This document shows, piece after piece, positions 16,433-25,021 of a stretch of DNA of 64,000 nt. The DNA comes from [Candidatus Thermochlorobacteriaceae] bacterium GBChlB (GTDB lineage: Bacteria > Bacteroidota > Chlorobiia > Chlorobiales > Thermochlorobacteraceae), in the NCBI GenBank assembly GCA_000724175.1, contig JPGV01000020.1:1-64000 (forward strand). Direction: 5' to 3'. The number at the start of each line of letters is the position of its first letter. Within the stretch, counting starts at the first letter, position 1. The notes under the pieces were generated by a model. It had not been told where the DNA came from, ran no database searches, and was given only the letters and a program-made list of their open reading frames with translations. Position numbers and translations under genes: made by a program.

Positions 16433-18628
16433 TTAAATAAAGAGCGGCGCAAGCACTAACGTAATTGTTGAAAGCAATTTAATCAAGACATGCAGCGAGG
16501 GACCGGCGGTGTCTTTGAACGGGTCGCCGACCGTATCGCCGACGACGGCGGCTTTATGTTTATCCGAGCCTTTGCCCGTGTTAGCGGCTTTGTCGCGCGG
16601 TTCGGTCTCGACATATTTTTTTGCATTGTCCCACGCGCCGCCCGCGTTGTTGAGAAACAATGCGACCATAATGCCGACAATCGTGCCTATCATCAACAGT
16701 CCCGCCACGACTTCTGCGCCCGTTGCGCCGCTGGGGTGCGAGCCGCCCACTTGATAGACTGCTTTGAACACCACGCCTGTTACAATTGGCATTGCGACGA
16801 CGAGTGTGCCGGGCAAGACCATTTGCTTCAACGCCGAACTGGTTACCAAATCGACGCAGGCGCGGTAGTCAGGTTTAAAGTCGGGCGTAAAGATGACGCT
16901 CCCGTCGCCGTCGCGTTTGAGCACGGCAAATTGCCGACGCACTTCGACGATAACGCCTTGTGCAGCATTGCCGACCGCCCGCATGGCAAGCGCACTGAAC
17001 ACGAACACCAGCATCGCGCCCAGCATTCCGCCGATGAATACTTCGGGCTTATTCAAATTCACCGCCTCGAGGTTCAAGCCATAGTTTCGGAGTTCATCGA
17101 GATAGGCACTGAACAACAGAAACGCCGCCAACGCTGCCGACCCGACCGCATAGCCTTTCGTGAGGGCTTTCGTCGTGTTGCCGACGGCATCGAGCTTATC
17201 GGTCTTGACGCGAATCTCATCGGGCTGTTCCGACATTTCAACAATGCCGCCCGCATTGTCGGTAATCGGTCCGAAATTATCCATCGCTAAAATGTATGCG
17301 GCTGTAACGAGCATTCCCATAGTGGCGACCGCCGTGCCGAAAAGTCCTGCGTGCTGCAACCCTGACGCAGCGCCCAAATAATACGACGCAATGATAGCAA
17401 TCGAGATGGTTAGAATCGGCATCGCCGAACTTTCAAGTCCGACGGCAATGCCCGAAATCACATTGGTGGCAGGACCTGTCCTCGAGCTCTCAACGATTGA
17501 GAGAACAGGGCGATATCGATATTCGGTGTAATACTGCGTTACATACACAAACGCGAGCGAGGTGAGAATGCCGACGACGCCGCACAAAAAGAAGTTCAGC
17601 CAAAACGCGCCCAGCAGCCATTGCGAGGCGAAAAAAAATCCAAGTAAGCCGCCCGCCATTGTTACATAGTATCCGCGATTGAGCGCGTTCATTGGGTCTT
17701 CGGCGTCGCTGGCTCGGACAATCATGACACCAATCAGCGAAGCAATCAGCCCAACGCCAGCCGCAATAAGCGGAAACAACACCACGCCGAGCAATCCAAT
17801 GTTGTTCGCTTGAAATGTTTGTTGGTTGGACGCGTAGAGCGTGGCGGCGAGAATCATCGCGCCGATGTTTTCGGCAGCAGTGGACTCGAACAAATCCGCG
17901 CCGCGTCCCGCGCAGTCGCCCACATTGTCGCCGACGAGGTCAGCAATCACCGCCGGGTTGCGCGGGTCATCTTCGGGAATGCCAGCTTCGACTTTGCCGA
18001 CGAGGTCTGCGCCGACGTCCGCCGCTTTCGTGTAGATGCCACCGCCGAGTTGTGCAAAGAGCGCGACAAACGACGCACCAAAGCCGTAGCCTGCAATGAG
18101 CAATGGAATTTGTGCAGGCGATTTCACCACGCCCAGCGCGTCGATAGTAGCAAAGAGCCCTGCAACACCCAGCAGACTGAGCGTAACGACGAAGAAGCCG
18201 GAAATCGCACCGCCGCGCAACGCGACTTGAAGCGCATCGTTAAGCGACTTTTGCGCCGCTGCCGCCGTGCGAATGTTCGTGCGAATTGAAACCCACATGC
18301 CGATGTAACCCGAAAGACCTGAACTGGCTGCACCCAAGACAAACGACAGCGTCGTCCAAAGCGCCAGCGACACGGGCGAGGCGACATCGTGTGTAGTCGG
18401 CGTTCTGACAAAGGCATAGAGAATGTAAATCAACGCGGCGAGTGCGATGGCAAGCGTTACAATGGTTTTATTTTGACGCGCCAGAAACGCCTCTGCGCCG
18501 TCCTTGATGGCGTCGGAAATGCGCCGCATTGCCTCGCTGCCAGTATCTTTTCCAAGGATTTGTTGCATCAGGAAGAGCGCGAAGAAAACGCCCAGTGCGC
18601 CGGTGAGAAAAACAAAGAGTAACTCCAT
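16433..18628 (-). CDS. hppA: Membrane-bound proton-translocating pyrophosphatase (K+-independent type)
   Basis: 731 residues from the ATG at 18628 (MELLFVFLTGALGVFFALFL); the upstream frame to 18724 adds an unconserved soluble stretch. About 16 membrane helices are expected. The PPi-binding motifs are DVGADLVGKVEAGIPEDDPR, DNVGDCAGRGADLFES and the C-terminal GGAWDNAKKYVE with GDTVGDPFKDTAGPS. The enzyme couples cytoplasmic PPi hydrolysis to ion export. GNTTKALTKG carries Lys where K+-dependent enzymes have Ala, which by family knowledge marks the K+-independent proton-pumping class. The Uma2 gene follows by 44 bp. Confidence 0.95.
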   Translation of the reverse strand: MELLFVFLTGALGVFFALFLMQQILGKDTGSEAMRRISDAIKDGAEAFLARQNKTIVTLAIALAALIYILYAFVRTPTTHDVASPVSLALWTTLSFVLGAASSGLSGYIGMWVSIRTNIRTAAAAQKSLNDALQVALRGGAISGFFVVTLSLLGVAGLFATIDALGVVKSPAQIPLLIAGYGFGASFVALFAQLGGGIYTKAADVGADLVGKVEAGIPEDDPRNPAVIADLVGDNVGDCAGRGADLFESTAAENIGAMILAATLYASNQQTFQANNIGLLGVVLFPLIAAGVGLIASLIGVMIVRASDAEDPMNALNRGYYVTMAGGLLGFFFASQWLLGAFWLNFFLCGVVGILTSLAFVYVTQYYTEYRYRPVLSIVESSRTGPATNVISGIAVGLESSAMPILTISIAIIASYYLGAASGLQHAGLFGTAVATMGMLVTAAYILAMDNFGPITDNAGGIVEMSEQPDEIRVKTDKLDAVGNTTKALTKGYAVGSAALAAFLLFSAYLDELRNYGLNLEAVNLNKPEVFIGGMLGAMLVFVFSALAMRAVGNAAQGVIVEVRRQFAVLKRDGDGSVIFTPDFKPDYRACVDLVTSSALKQMVLPGTLVVAMPIVTGVVFKAVYQVGGSHPSGATGAEVVAGLLMIGTIVGIMVALFLNNAGGAWDNAKKYVETEPRDKAANTGKGSDKHKAAVVGDTVGDPFKDTAGPSLHVLIKLLSTITLVLAPLFI

Positions 18629-18918
18629 AGTCTGATACCACGATGTTTTGTTGAAGCTCAAGCCTGCTTGGAAGATAGCGGATTTTACTGTGGGTTCAAT
18701 AGCGCAGAGCTGTATGCGCAGCAAAACACCGACGCACGCGCCTTCTTAACATCATATCGGTATCAGCACACTGGCATCACGCTCAGACTGTCTGTCTCGA
18801 TACTCTCTGTTTTTCCTTTTCAATTTTGGCAATAAGTTTCTGCTTTTTTGAGCACGCCAGATATGCGTTCTTTTTATTTTGCACAACTCTCTTGCCCAAA
18901 GCTATCTTGCCCAAAAAG
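18629..18918. other. Divergent intergenic region between hppA and the TPR kinase
   Basis: About 290 bp between divergent genes. It contains the candidate kinase promoter at 18847-18881. I see no convincing TAnnTTTG element for hppA on the other strand and no small gene. Confidence 0.5.
18847..18881 (+). promoter_or_regulatory. Possible promoter for the TPR histidine kinase
   Basis: TTTG at 18847-18850, a 23-bp spacer and TTATTTTG at 18874-18881 (seven of eight bases of TAnnTTTG). Transcription from about 18888 would support the ATG at 18919 rather than the TTG at 18826. Confidence 0.35.
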
Positions 18919-21021
18919 ATGCGTTCTGCGGTTTATCATCTCGTTTGGTGTCTTACCGTGCTGTTGCTGTTGGCGGTGGTCGTCGGCGCGACGCGAGCCG
19001 TTGCGTTGGCGCAGAGCGACACGGGCGAAGTTCGGCGGTTGGCACAACTTGCGGAGGACTTTCGCCGCCGAAACCGTCTCGATTCGGCGATTGCACTGAC
19101 GGAACAACTGAAAACTCTGGCGGAACAGCGTAACGATAAAACAGGCATTGGACTGTATTGGCTCAACGTTGGATACATCAAAGCGATACAATGCGATAAC
19201 GCCGCGTCGCTTTCTGCATTTGGCTCGGCATTGAAGATTTTTCGTCAAACCGCCGACTCAGCGAATCTGGCAAAGGCGCTCAACGGAACTGGTCGCACCT
19301 ATTTTCAACAGGGTCGCCTCGACGAGGCGCTCCGAGTCTTGATTGATGCCCTCGCCGTTTCGGAGCCGCTCGGAAACAACGCCCTTGTTGCCACGTCGCT
19401 CACCAACATCGGCAATTTGTATTTCGCCCAGCGCCAATACGACGATGCGATTCTGCACTATCAAAAAGCCAAGCCGCTCTTCGAGGAACTCGGCGACATG
19501 CAGTTCGTCGGGTTTATTTTGAACAACATCGGGAACGCTTATCAAGAACAAGGCAATTACGACGACGCACTGCGGCATCATCAGGAATCGCTTGCCATTA
19601 AAACCACACAGGGCGACGAGCGCGGCGTTTCAAACGCACTTAACAACATCGGCCTATTGAACGAACTGAAAGGCAATTTTGTGGCTGCTCTGGAACAGTA
19701 TCGCCAGTCGCTTGCGCTTCGGGAACAGTTGCATCTTAAATTTGAAACATGTCAATCGCTCTACAACATTGCGCGGTTGTGTTTTAGGCAAGACAGCCTT
19801 TTGCGCACGAGCAAAGAACTTGCGCCGCCGCGCCAAGACCTGCTTTCGCTCGCGCTCGATTACGCACTGCGCTCGCGCGACGCCGCAACAGAGATTCACG
19901 CCGCTGAGTTTATCTCGCTTTCCAACTACTTGCTCTCGGATATTTACCAACAATTGGGCAAGCCCTCCGACGCCTTGATTGCCTACAAGCAGTTCATCGC
20001 TGCTCGCGACTCGATGTTCAATCAGGCATCCGTGAAAAAGCTGAACGAACTCCGCGTGCAATATGAAACTGAGCGGAAGGAAAAGGACATCGCGCTCTTG
20101 CAAAAGGAGGCGGAGAATCAAGTTCTCGTCAGAAATTCGCTTGTGGCCGGGGTTGTGCTGTTCGGGCTGTTGCTGATTGTAGCAGCAAATCGGTATCGGC
20201 TGAAGTTGCGCTCCGAAGCGGCGTTGCGCGAAAAGAACGCCGCGCTCGACCACGCTCTGCGTCAAGTCGAGGAGCAAAAACAGCTCGCCGAAGAAGCTGG
20301 GCGACTCAAGTCGGAAATTCTCAACATTGTCGCTCACGATTTGCAAACGCCGCTCAGTTCGGTGATTCACTTCGCCTATTTGCTCAACCAAACAGGACGT
20401 TTTACGCCGAAGCAATCGGAAATGCTCTCGCGCATCACAAGCATCTCGCAAGCGATGTTGCGCCAAACGGTCAATCTGCTCAACGCGGCGGCAGAGCGTG
20501 CAAGCACCGAAATGCAACGCGAGAAAATTAATCTCACCGCCCTTTTGCTCGACGTAATTTCGGGCTGCGGCGCAGCGGAAAAACAACTCGCCGTCCATTT
20601 GAACAGCGAGGCAGACTACTGCGTCATCGGCGACGGCGATAAGCTCCGTGAAGCCTTCGAGAACATTCTCTCCAACGCTGTTAAATACAGTCCGAGACAA
20701 AAAACAATTCATATTGAGATGAAAAGGCATTCAGAATATGGGAGTCAGAAAAGAGACGGCGCTCCGCTTCCATCTCCTGACAGCTGTATTCTGGTTTCAA
20801 TTCGTGATGAAGGACAAGGCTTAACGGACGACGACCAGAAAAAGCTATTTGGCAAATTTCAACGACTATCGGCGAAACCGACGGGCGGCGAGAGTTCAAC
20901 GGGACTTGGGCTTTACATTACAAAGCATATCATCGAACTGCATAGCGGCAGAATTTGGGCGGAATCCGACGGCAAAGGCAAAGGCACGACGTTTTTCGTT
21001 GAGCTACCGTTGCACGACTAA
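18919..21021 (+). CDS. TPR-containing membrane sensor histidine kinase
   Basis: 700 residues from the ATG at 18919. A signal peptide or first membrane helix lies at about residues 5-30. Residues 40-370 are tetratricopeptide repeats of the NIGNLYFAQRQYDDAILHY kind, probably periplasmic. A membrane helix follows (SLVAGVVLFGLLLIVAANRY, about 403-425), then a coiled coil and the HisKA box IVAHDLQTPLSSV (His near 472). The ATPase domain shows the N box NILSNAVKYSP, G1 DEGQGL and G2 STGLGLY. Between the N and G1 boxes is an unusual hydrophilic insert of about 15 residues (GSQKRDGAPLPSPDS). The response regulator gene 61 bp downstream is the probable partner. Its 3' end is strikingly similar in DNA to the kinase at 26607. 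Confidence 0.93.
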   Translation: MRSAVYHLVWCLTVLLLLAVVVGATRAVALAQSDTGEVRRLAQLAEDFRRRNRLDSAIALTEQLKTLAEQRNDKTGIGLYWLNVGYIKAIQCDNAASLSAFGSALKIFRQTADSANLAKALNGTGRTYFQQGRLDEALRVLIDALAVSEPLGNNALVATSLTNIGNLYFAQRQYDDAILHYQKAKPLFEELGDMQFVGFILNNIGNAYQEQGNYDDALRHHQESLAIKTTQGDERGVSNALNNIGLLNELKGNFVAALEQYRQSLALREQLHLKFETCQSLYNIARLCFRQDSLLRTSKELAPPRQDLLSLALDYALRSRDAATEIHAAEFISLSNYLLSDIYQQLGKPSDALIAYKQFIAARDSMFNQASVKKLNELRVQYETERKEKDIALLQKEAENQVLVRNSLVAGVVLFGLLLIVAANRYRLKLRSEAALREKNAALDHALRQVEEQKQLAEEAGRLKSEILNIVAHDLQTPLSSVIHFAYLLNQTGRFTPKQSEMLSRITSISQAMLRQTVNLLNAAAERASTEMQREKINLTALLLDVISGCGAAEKQLAVHLNSEADYCVIGDGDKLREAFENILSNAVKYSPRQKTIHIEMKRHSEYGSQKRDGAPLPSPDSCILVSIRDEGQGLTDDDQKKLFGKFQRLSAKPTGGESSTGLGLYITKHIIELHSGRIWAESDGKGKGTTFFVELPLHD

Positions 21022-21039
21022 CACACATTGGTCATTTCA
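21019..21039 (+). promoter_or_regulatory. Intergenic box, copy 1 (upstream of the response regulator)
   Basis: ATTGGTCATTTCA at 21027-21039, preceded by TAAC so that TAAC-N8-GTCA forms an imperfect inverted repeat. Its TTTC lies 19 bp before TAGATTTT (21058-21065), a near match to a -7 element, so the box may overlap the -33 region of the regulator gene. Two more copies occur at 21883 and 22970. Confidence 0.5.
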
Positions 21040-21082
21040 AAAGCCGCGCGTTTCGTTTAGATTTTCCGAAAACACACTTTGT

Positions 21083-21721
21083 ATGTCAAACCATCTTGTT
21101 CGCGTCGGCATTGTTGAAGACAACGAGTCGTTCCGCGAGGGCATTGGGTATATGATTGAATCGACAGAAGGATTTGCACTCTCCGGCAAATATGAATCGT
21201 TGGAATTTGCGCTCGAATTTATGCCCGAAAGCGATGTGATTTTAATGGACATTAATTTGCCGGGCAAATCAGGCATCGAGGGACTTGCAGAGATGAAACA
21301 GAAACAGCCGCAGGCGCAAATCGTCATGATGACAGTCTTCGACGACGACGCGCATATTAGCCGCGCGATTATTGCAGGCGCGAGCGGATACATTCTTAAA
21401 CGCACGCCGCCAGAGCGGTTGATTCAAGCCGTGCGCGATGCGGCGGCGGGCGGTATGCCGATGTCGCCTGCGGTGGCGCGGAAAATCAGCGACCTTTACA
21501 TTCGCTTTGCGCCCGACGAACAGCCCGATATTCAGCTCACGCCGCGCGAAAAAGAAATTCTCGCCTTGCTCGTCGACGGCTTGAACTTTACGATGATTGC
21601 CGAGAAACTTTTCATCAGCTTCGAGACCGTGCGCAATCACTCGCGCAAGATTTACGAGAAACTTCACGTCCATTCCAAATCCGAAGCCGTCGCCAAAGCC
21701 CTTAAACACGGCTTGATTTAA
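21083..21721 (+). CDS. NarL/FixJ-family response regulator
   Basis: 212 residues from the ATG at 21083. The receiver domain has VGIVEDNESFREG (acidic pocket), VILMDINLPGKSG (phospho-acceptor Asp), MMTVFDDDAHISRAI (Thr) and GYILK (Lys). The C-terminal LuxR-type helix-turn-helix is LTPREKEILALLVDGLNFTM, then IAEKLFISFETVRNHSRKIY. It follows the TPR histidine kinase by 61 bp and is probably its partner. A 13-bp box with two further copies just downstream of this gene lies in its own leader, which makes it a candidate for autoregulation. Confidence 0.95.
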   Translation: MSNHLVRVGIVEDNESFREGIGYMIESTEGFALSGKYESLEFALEFMPESDVILMDINLPGKSGIEGLAEMKQKQPQAQIVMMTVFDDDAHISRAIIAGASGYILKRTPPERLIQAVRDAAAGGMPMSPAVARKISDLYIRFAPDEQPDIQLTPREKEILALLVDGLNFTMIAEKLFISFETVRNHSRKIYEKLHVHSKSEAVAKALKHGLI

Positions 21722-21965
21722 CGAAAAAGTCTACCCGACCTCGTCACCCAAGTCGCCTTGTAGCAAGTTGAATTAGCGCTGCGAACTTGATTTTGAAATC
21801 ACGCCCTTCCCTATCAATCCCCAATCGCCATAAACATTACTTCAATCCGACACCGCAAATCCAAAATCGCCCACCGAGAAATTGACACGCATTGGTCATT
21901 TCACAGCTGCGTCGCGTCGCCGATGTTGCATTTGGCTTATCAACGATAATCAAACATCTACTCAA
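21722..21965. other. Intergenic region with box copy 2
   Basis: 244 bp without a gene. It holds the second copy of the intergenic box; no terminator hairpin is evident after the response regulator. Confidence 0.5.
21883..21903 (+). promoter_or_regulatory. Intergenic box, copy 2 (upstream of an exported protein)
   Basis: ATTGGTCATTTCA at 21891-21903 preceded by TGAC at 21883-21886, giving the perfect inverted pair TGAC-N8-GTCA. It ends 62 bases before the ATG at 21966. TGCATTTG at 21927-21934 is a possible weak -7 element. Confidence 0.5.
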
Positions 21966-22967
21966 ATGACAAACATAAAATTTATCACGCTGTTGTTCTT
22001 CGTCGTGCTACTGTCGTCGAGCGTCTCGCTTGCGCAGGACAAGAAAAAACAGGCGGCGCAAAAGCAAGACAGCGTCCAGAGCGCGGCGGCAGAGGGAAAG
22101 GTCGGCAAAATTCTTTTTTCGCAAGACGTCCTTAAAAAAGAAGCCTCCGACGGCGAAACCTACATCGACGAATACGAACTCGGCAAGCCGCTTTACGCCC
22201 GCGTCTTTTACGAGATGCCCGCAGAGCGCAAGGGAAAATTATCGATTCGCTTCACGACGGACGGACAAACCTTCGCCGAAGAGGATATGCGGGAACTCTG
22301 GCAAAATTGGGATAGCCGAAATCAAAACGTCGGGTCGGCAGGCGCATCTTACTTTGCCTCCAGCAACAGCGCGGGCATTCGGCTCGTCTCCGAAGAGAAA
22401 ATTTTGGGTCGCTATGTTTGGGTTAATATGTATTCGCTCGCCGAAGAAGCCTTCCGTATGCACCTCTCGCGCCTCAAAGATAAAATCAAAGTCGGCAAAA
22501 CTCTTACGGTGAAGGTAGAAGTATTTCTGACCGAGCGCTTCGGTAAAGACAAGAAAGATTCGGACGGCGCAGTGTTAGCGACGGGCGACCTGAAAGTCAA
22601 AGTAACCAACTATTCCAAAGACCTGACCAATATGGTTTGCCGTTGCGGCGAAGAAGGTATGAAAAACGCCAAATTGGAAAAGGAAATCGGCGACGCCTTA
22701 AAGTTCGGCTATAAAGACCACTGCGCCAAAGTGCATCAGGTCGTGATTATGGACCGCGATTGGCAAATCGTTAATGACAAGCGCACCGGCGTCGTTAAAG
22801 GGCGGTTCGTCGGCGCGAGCGTCATCTGGGAAACCAAAGCGGGCGACTATTGGGTGGCGCGACACAATTTTTGGTTTCCCTTCGACGGCACGAAGTTCGC
22901 CGACAAGGGACAGTTAGACAGTTTTATTTTCAATGCACCGACGGCAAAACTTTGTAGCGGCAAGTAA
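21966..22967 (+). CDS. Exported protein of unknown function
   Basis: 333 residues from the ATG at 21966, which starts a typical signal peptide (KFITLLFFVVLLSSSVSLAQ). The mature part opens with a Lys/Gln-rich stretch and continues as a mostly beta-rich domain (GKPLYARVFYEMPAERKGKL, IRLVSEEKILGRYVWVNMYS). There are three cysteines in the mature protein apart from the tail (CRCGEEG and DHCAKVHQV), which could bind metal or form a disulfide. I do not recognise a family. It sits between two copies of the intergenic box and downstream of the two-component pair, so it is a candidate target of that system. Confidence 0.75.
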   Translation: MTNIKFITLLFFVVLLSSSVSLAQDKKKQAAQKQDSVQSAAAEGKVGKILFSQDVLKKEASDGETYIDEYELGKPLYARVFYEMPAERKGKLSIRFTTDGQTFAEEDMRELWQNWDSRNQNVGSAGASYFASSNSAGIRLVSEEKILGRYVWVNMYSLAEEAFRMHLSRLKDKIKVGKTLTVKVEVFLTERFGKDKKDSDGAVLATGDLKVKVTNYSKDLTNMVCRCGEEGMKNAKLEKEIGDALKFGYKDHCAKVHQVVIMDRDWQIVNDKRTGVVKGRFVGASVIWETKAGDYWVARHNFWFPFDGTKFADKGQLDSFIFNAPTAKLCSGK

Positions 22968-22969
22968 AA

Positions 22970-22990
22970 TGACACCTATTGGTCATTTCA
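22970..22990 (+). promoter_or_regulatory. Intergenic box, copy 3 (upstream of a small exported protein)
   Basis: ATTGGTCATTTCA at 22978-22990 preceded by TGAC at 22970-22973, again TGAC-N8-GTCA. It begins three bases after the stop codon of the preceding gene and ends 86 bases before the ATG at 23077. Confidence 0.5.
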
Positions 22991-23076
22991 CAGGCGTCTT
23001 GCATTAACGAATTTTACGGCGAGATGATTGCACCATGCAATTGGTCTCGTTCATCAATCAACATCAATATACCGTT

Positions 23077-23334
23077 ATGAAAAATTCAACCGTATTTGCT
23101 TGCTTCATCATCGTATTGGGGGCATTGTTTTGTTTTTCCGTTGCGCAGGCGGCAACGGTCGAAGCGCCTGCCCTCGCAGGATTTACCGTGCCGACATCGT
23201 CCGATGTGCTTGCGGCAGTCTCGAAAGACCGACCGAGACGCGGCAAAATCAAGCCGCCGCCGCGCCACAGCGCACGCAATCACACCAGCCGAAATTACTA
23301 CAAGTCCAATCGATTCAAAGGGCGACGCCGATAA
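23077..23334 (+). CDS. Small exported basic protein of unknown function
   Basis: 85 residues from the ATG at 23077. A signal peptide (FACFIIVLGALFCFSVAQA) with a likely cut after AQA leaves about 60 mature residues, ending in a strongly basic tail (NYYKSNRFKGRRR). No domain is recognised. The third intergenic box lies upstream, and a strong hairpin terminator follows directly, so this is a real transcription unit end. Confidence 0.62.
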   Translation: MKNSTVFACFIIVLGALFCFSVAQAATVEAPALAGFTVPTSSDVLAAVSKDRPRRGKIKPPPRHSARNHTSRNYYKSNRFKGRRR

Positions 23335-23357
23335 TTACAGCATGGTTTTAGACGCGC

Positions 23358-23389
23358 AAAGGCGATGAGAAATACATCGCCTTTTTTTT
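23358..23389 (+). terminator. Rho-independent terminator
   Basis: Ten-base stem AAAGGCGATG / CATCGCCTTT with a seven-base loop and a long T tract, ending the transcript of the small exported protein. Confidence 0.88.
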
Positions 23390-23454
23390 CACAATTCCGC
23401 CGCACTGTTCAATTCGGCTGTTTCAACCGCACGACGATTTGCTTTCAGTAAATC

Positions 23455-23488
23455 TTTACGATTCCGTAAACTTTTTTTCCTATCTTTG
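23455..23488 (+). promoter_or_regulatory. Promoter candidate for the 23519 gene
   Basis: TATCTTTG at 23481-23488 matches TAnnTTTG exactly; TTTA at 23455-23458 is a three-of-four -33 match with a 22-bp spacer. Start of transcription near 23494 leaves a leader of about 25 bases. Confidence 0.45.
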
Positions 23489-23518
23489 TTCGTCGTTTCC
23501 GCCTTAACGCTTAATTCA

Positions 23519-24115
23519 ATGGACGCGCTTTTCACAGGCTTTTTCGGATTACTCGCATTCATCGTCATTTACCGATTTATTCGCTACATCACCACGCCGC
23601 TTCTGAAAAAAATCGGGTTCTACAACTACTATTCTAAGGCGTTTTTCACGGTGCCAATTTGGAAAAATCGGTTGGAGATGCACATGGGCACGTCGTGGGA
23701 TTTGTTTCGCTTGGAACGGCTCGACGCCAAAACGCAAATGTTCTACCTTGCCAAAGGCTTAGCGAAACTTTGCGCCGAAATCGAACAAGGCAAGTTCAGC
23801 AAAGAGACGGTCATTTACGGCACCACGTATTATTTCAGCAACGCCACACTCCAACGCTTTGGATTTCGCGTGCGAGAACAATCGCTGTTTGAAAAATTTA
23901 TGTTCGGACTCAATTACCTCGAACTCTGCTTGCTCTTTAGCATCTCGCGCCGCAAACTTTCCTTTGTCAATACCGACCTTGTCAAAGTCGCTTATTGTCC
24001 GCTGGAACGGCTGGTTCAAAACAAAGCCGATTATGAACGATTGGCGCTGCGGATGTCGGGACAGTCGCCCCATCGCCTTATCGACGACAACCAAAGCGAC
24101 GCGCTCGCCGCATAG
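23519..24115 (+). CDS. Conserved-looking membrane-anchored protein of unknown function
   Basis: 198 residues from the ATG at 23519, placed 31 bases after an exact -7 promoter element. One N-terminal membrane helix (DALFTGFFGLLAFIVIYRFI) is followed by basic residues, so the rest should be cytoplasmic. The body is an alpha/beta domain rich in aromatic residues (IYGTTYYFSNATLQRFGF, FMFGLNYLELCLLFSIS) and ends in a polar tail. I recognise no family. It is a single-gene unit between a terminator upstream and a repeat-bearing spacer downstream. Confidence 0.7.
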   Translation: MDALFTGFFGLLAFIVIYRFIRYITTPLLKKIGFYNYYSKAFFTVPIWKNRLEMHMGTSWDLFRLERLDAKTQMFYLAKGLAKLCAEIEQGKFSKETVIYGTTYYFSNATLQRFGFRVREQSLFEKFMFGLNYLELCLLFSISRRKLSFVNTDLVKVAYCPLERLVQNKADYERLALRMSGQSPHRLIDDNQSDALAA

Positions 24116-24183
24116 GTTAGTCGCGTATCCAACTTGTGTTTACTTTCACCACATCGAGTGGTCATCATTCCGAGCCTTTTGCT

Positions 24184-24239
24184 TGTCATTCTGAGCAATC
24201 CATTGAACGTGTGGATGCTTCACGGCGTCCAGAATGACA
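24184..24239. repeat. Interspersed inverted repeat, copy A
   Basis: Ends TGTCATTCTGAGC and AGAATGACA are inverted copies around a core holding ATCCA and TGGAT, so the whole forms a long hairpin. A half-copy (TCATTCCGAGC) sits just upstream at 24165-24175. The same kind of element recurs at 37994. Such GTCATTC/GAATGAC repeats are widespread in environmental bacterial genomes. Confidence 0.7.
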
Positions 24240-24297
24240 CAAACATAGTTTTGATACACAGCCCATAGGTTCAACAGATTCAAGCGACTGGATATGC

Positions 24298-24325
24298 AAA
24301 AGGCAGGGATTTCCTGCCTTTTTTA
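24298..24325. terminator. Rho-independent terminator between convergent genes
   Basis: Stem AAAAGGCAGG / CCTGCCTTTT with a five-base loop followed by T residues; with A residues on the other side it can also end the opposing ahpC-ahpD transcript. Confidence 0.82.
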
Positions 24326-24340
24326 CCGTTGATGTCTCAT

Positions 24341-24943
24341 TCAGACGCCGACCGATTCAGTCTCGTGCATTGAGACCACCACGCCACGCACCACCGCCGC
24401 CAATCGAATCGCATCGAAAATAATTTGTTCCGAGCCGCCTGCCTCGCGCACGGATTTTTCATGGCTGTTGACGCAAACCTCGCAGCCATTAACCGCGCTG
24501 ACCGCCAACGAAATCAGCTCGAAAAACATCTTCGGCAGCACAGGACGCGCCATAATCGTCATCTTGATTCCCGCCTGCATTTGCTCGTAGACCTTGTTTT
24601 CCGAAAAGTGTCGGAAGCGGTAGAATACATTGTTCGTCGCAAGCAATGATGCAATTGCGTGGACTTCGGCGATTTCCGCGTCGGTCGCGCCATCGCGTTT
24701 TGCGGCTTCGGTGAAGGCGTGAATGAGCGGATTGCTGCGTTCATTGACCGCAACTGCCAGCGCAATCAGGTAGGCGTTTTTCTTGCCGCCCAAGCTCGCG
24801 CTTTCCAGCGTCATTTTCAAATTGATGCGCAAGTCGCGAATGTATTTATGGTCGCCTTTCACATAAGCGTCCAAACTGCCGAAATGCGTTTCGGCGTTCA
24901 AGCCTAAATCAGCAAGTAAATCTTTTCTGGTTTCTTCCATCAT
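24341..24943 (-). CDS. ahpD: AhpD-like alkylhydroperoxidase (carboxymuconolactone decarboxylase family)
   Basis: About 200 residues from the ATG at 24943 (or 24940); a TTG at 25018 would add 25 residues and is less likely. The active site is NGCEVCVNSHEKSVREAG, with the CxxC and nearby His of AhpD; ATNNVFYRFRHF is another conserved block. In Mycobacterium AhpD passes electrons to AhpC. Here ahpC lies immediately upstream on the same strand (78 bp), so the same pairing is likely. Confidence 0.9.
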   Translation of the reverse strand: MMEETRKDLLADLGLNAETHFGSLDAYVKGDHKYIRDLRINLKMTLESASLGGKKNAYLIALAVAVNERSNPLIHAFTEAAKRDGATDAEIAEVHAIASLLATNNVFYRFRHFSENKVYEQMQAGIKMTIMARPVLPKMFFELISLAVSAVNGCEVCVNSHEKSVREAGGSEQIIFDAIRLAAVVRGVVVSMHETESVGV

Positions 24944-25021
24944 TTTTTGAGAGATTTCTGTTTCGCTAAAATTGAAAAGGCGTCCCGCGAAGAACGCCTT
25001 TTGAAGTTGCTTTATCAATGA

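Larger units (their letters stand above)
24116..24340. other. Convergent spacer with an interspersed repeat
   Basis: 225 bp without a gene. It holds a half-copy and a full copy of the GTCATTC...GAATGAC repeat and a terminator hairpin. Confidence 0.6.

Noticed and set aside
16490-17290. A 266-codon plus-strand frame opposite hppA
   Set aside because: Antisense shadow of a strongly conserved gene.
19654-20730. A 358-codon open frame on the minus strand, opposite the TPR kinase
   Set aside because: It lies wholly antisense to a gene with clear TPR and kinase motifs, its protein is Cys/Arg-rich without any motif, and it has no start signal. It follows from the codon bias of the real gene.
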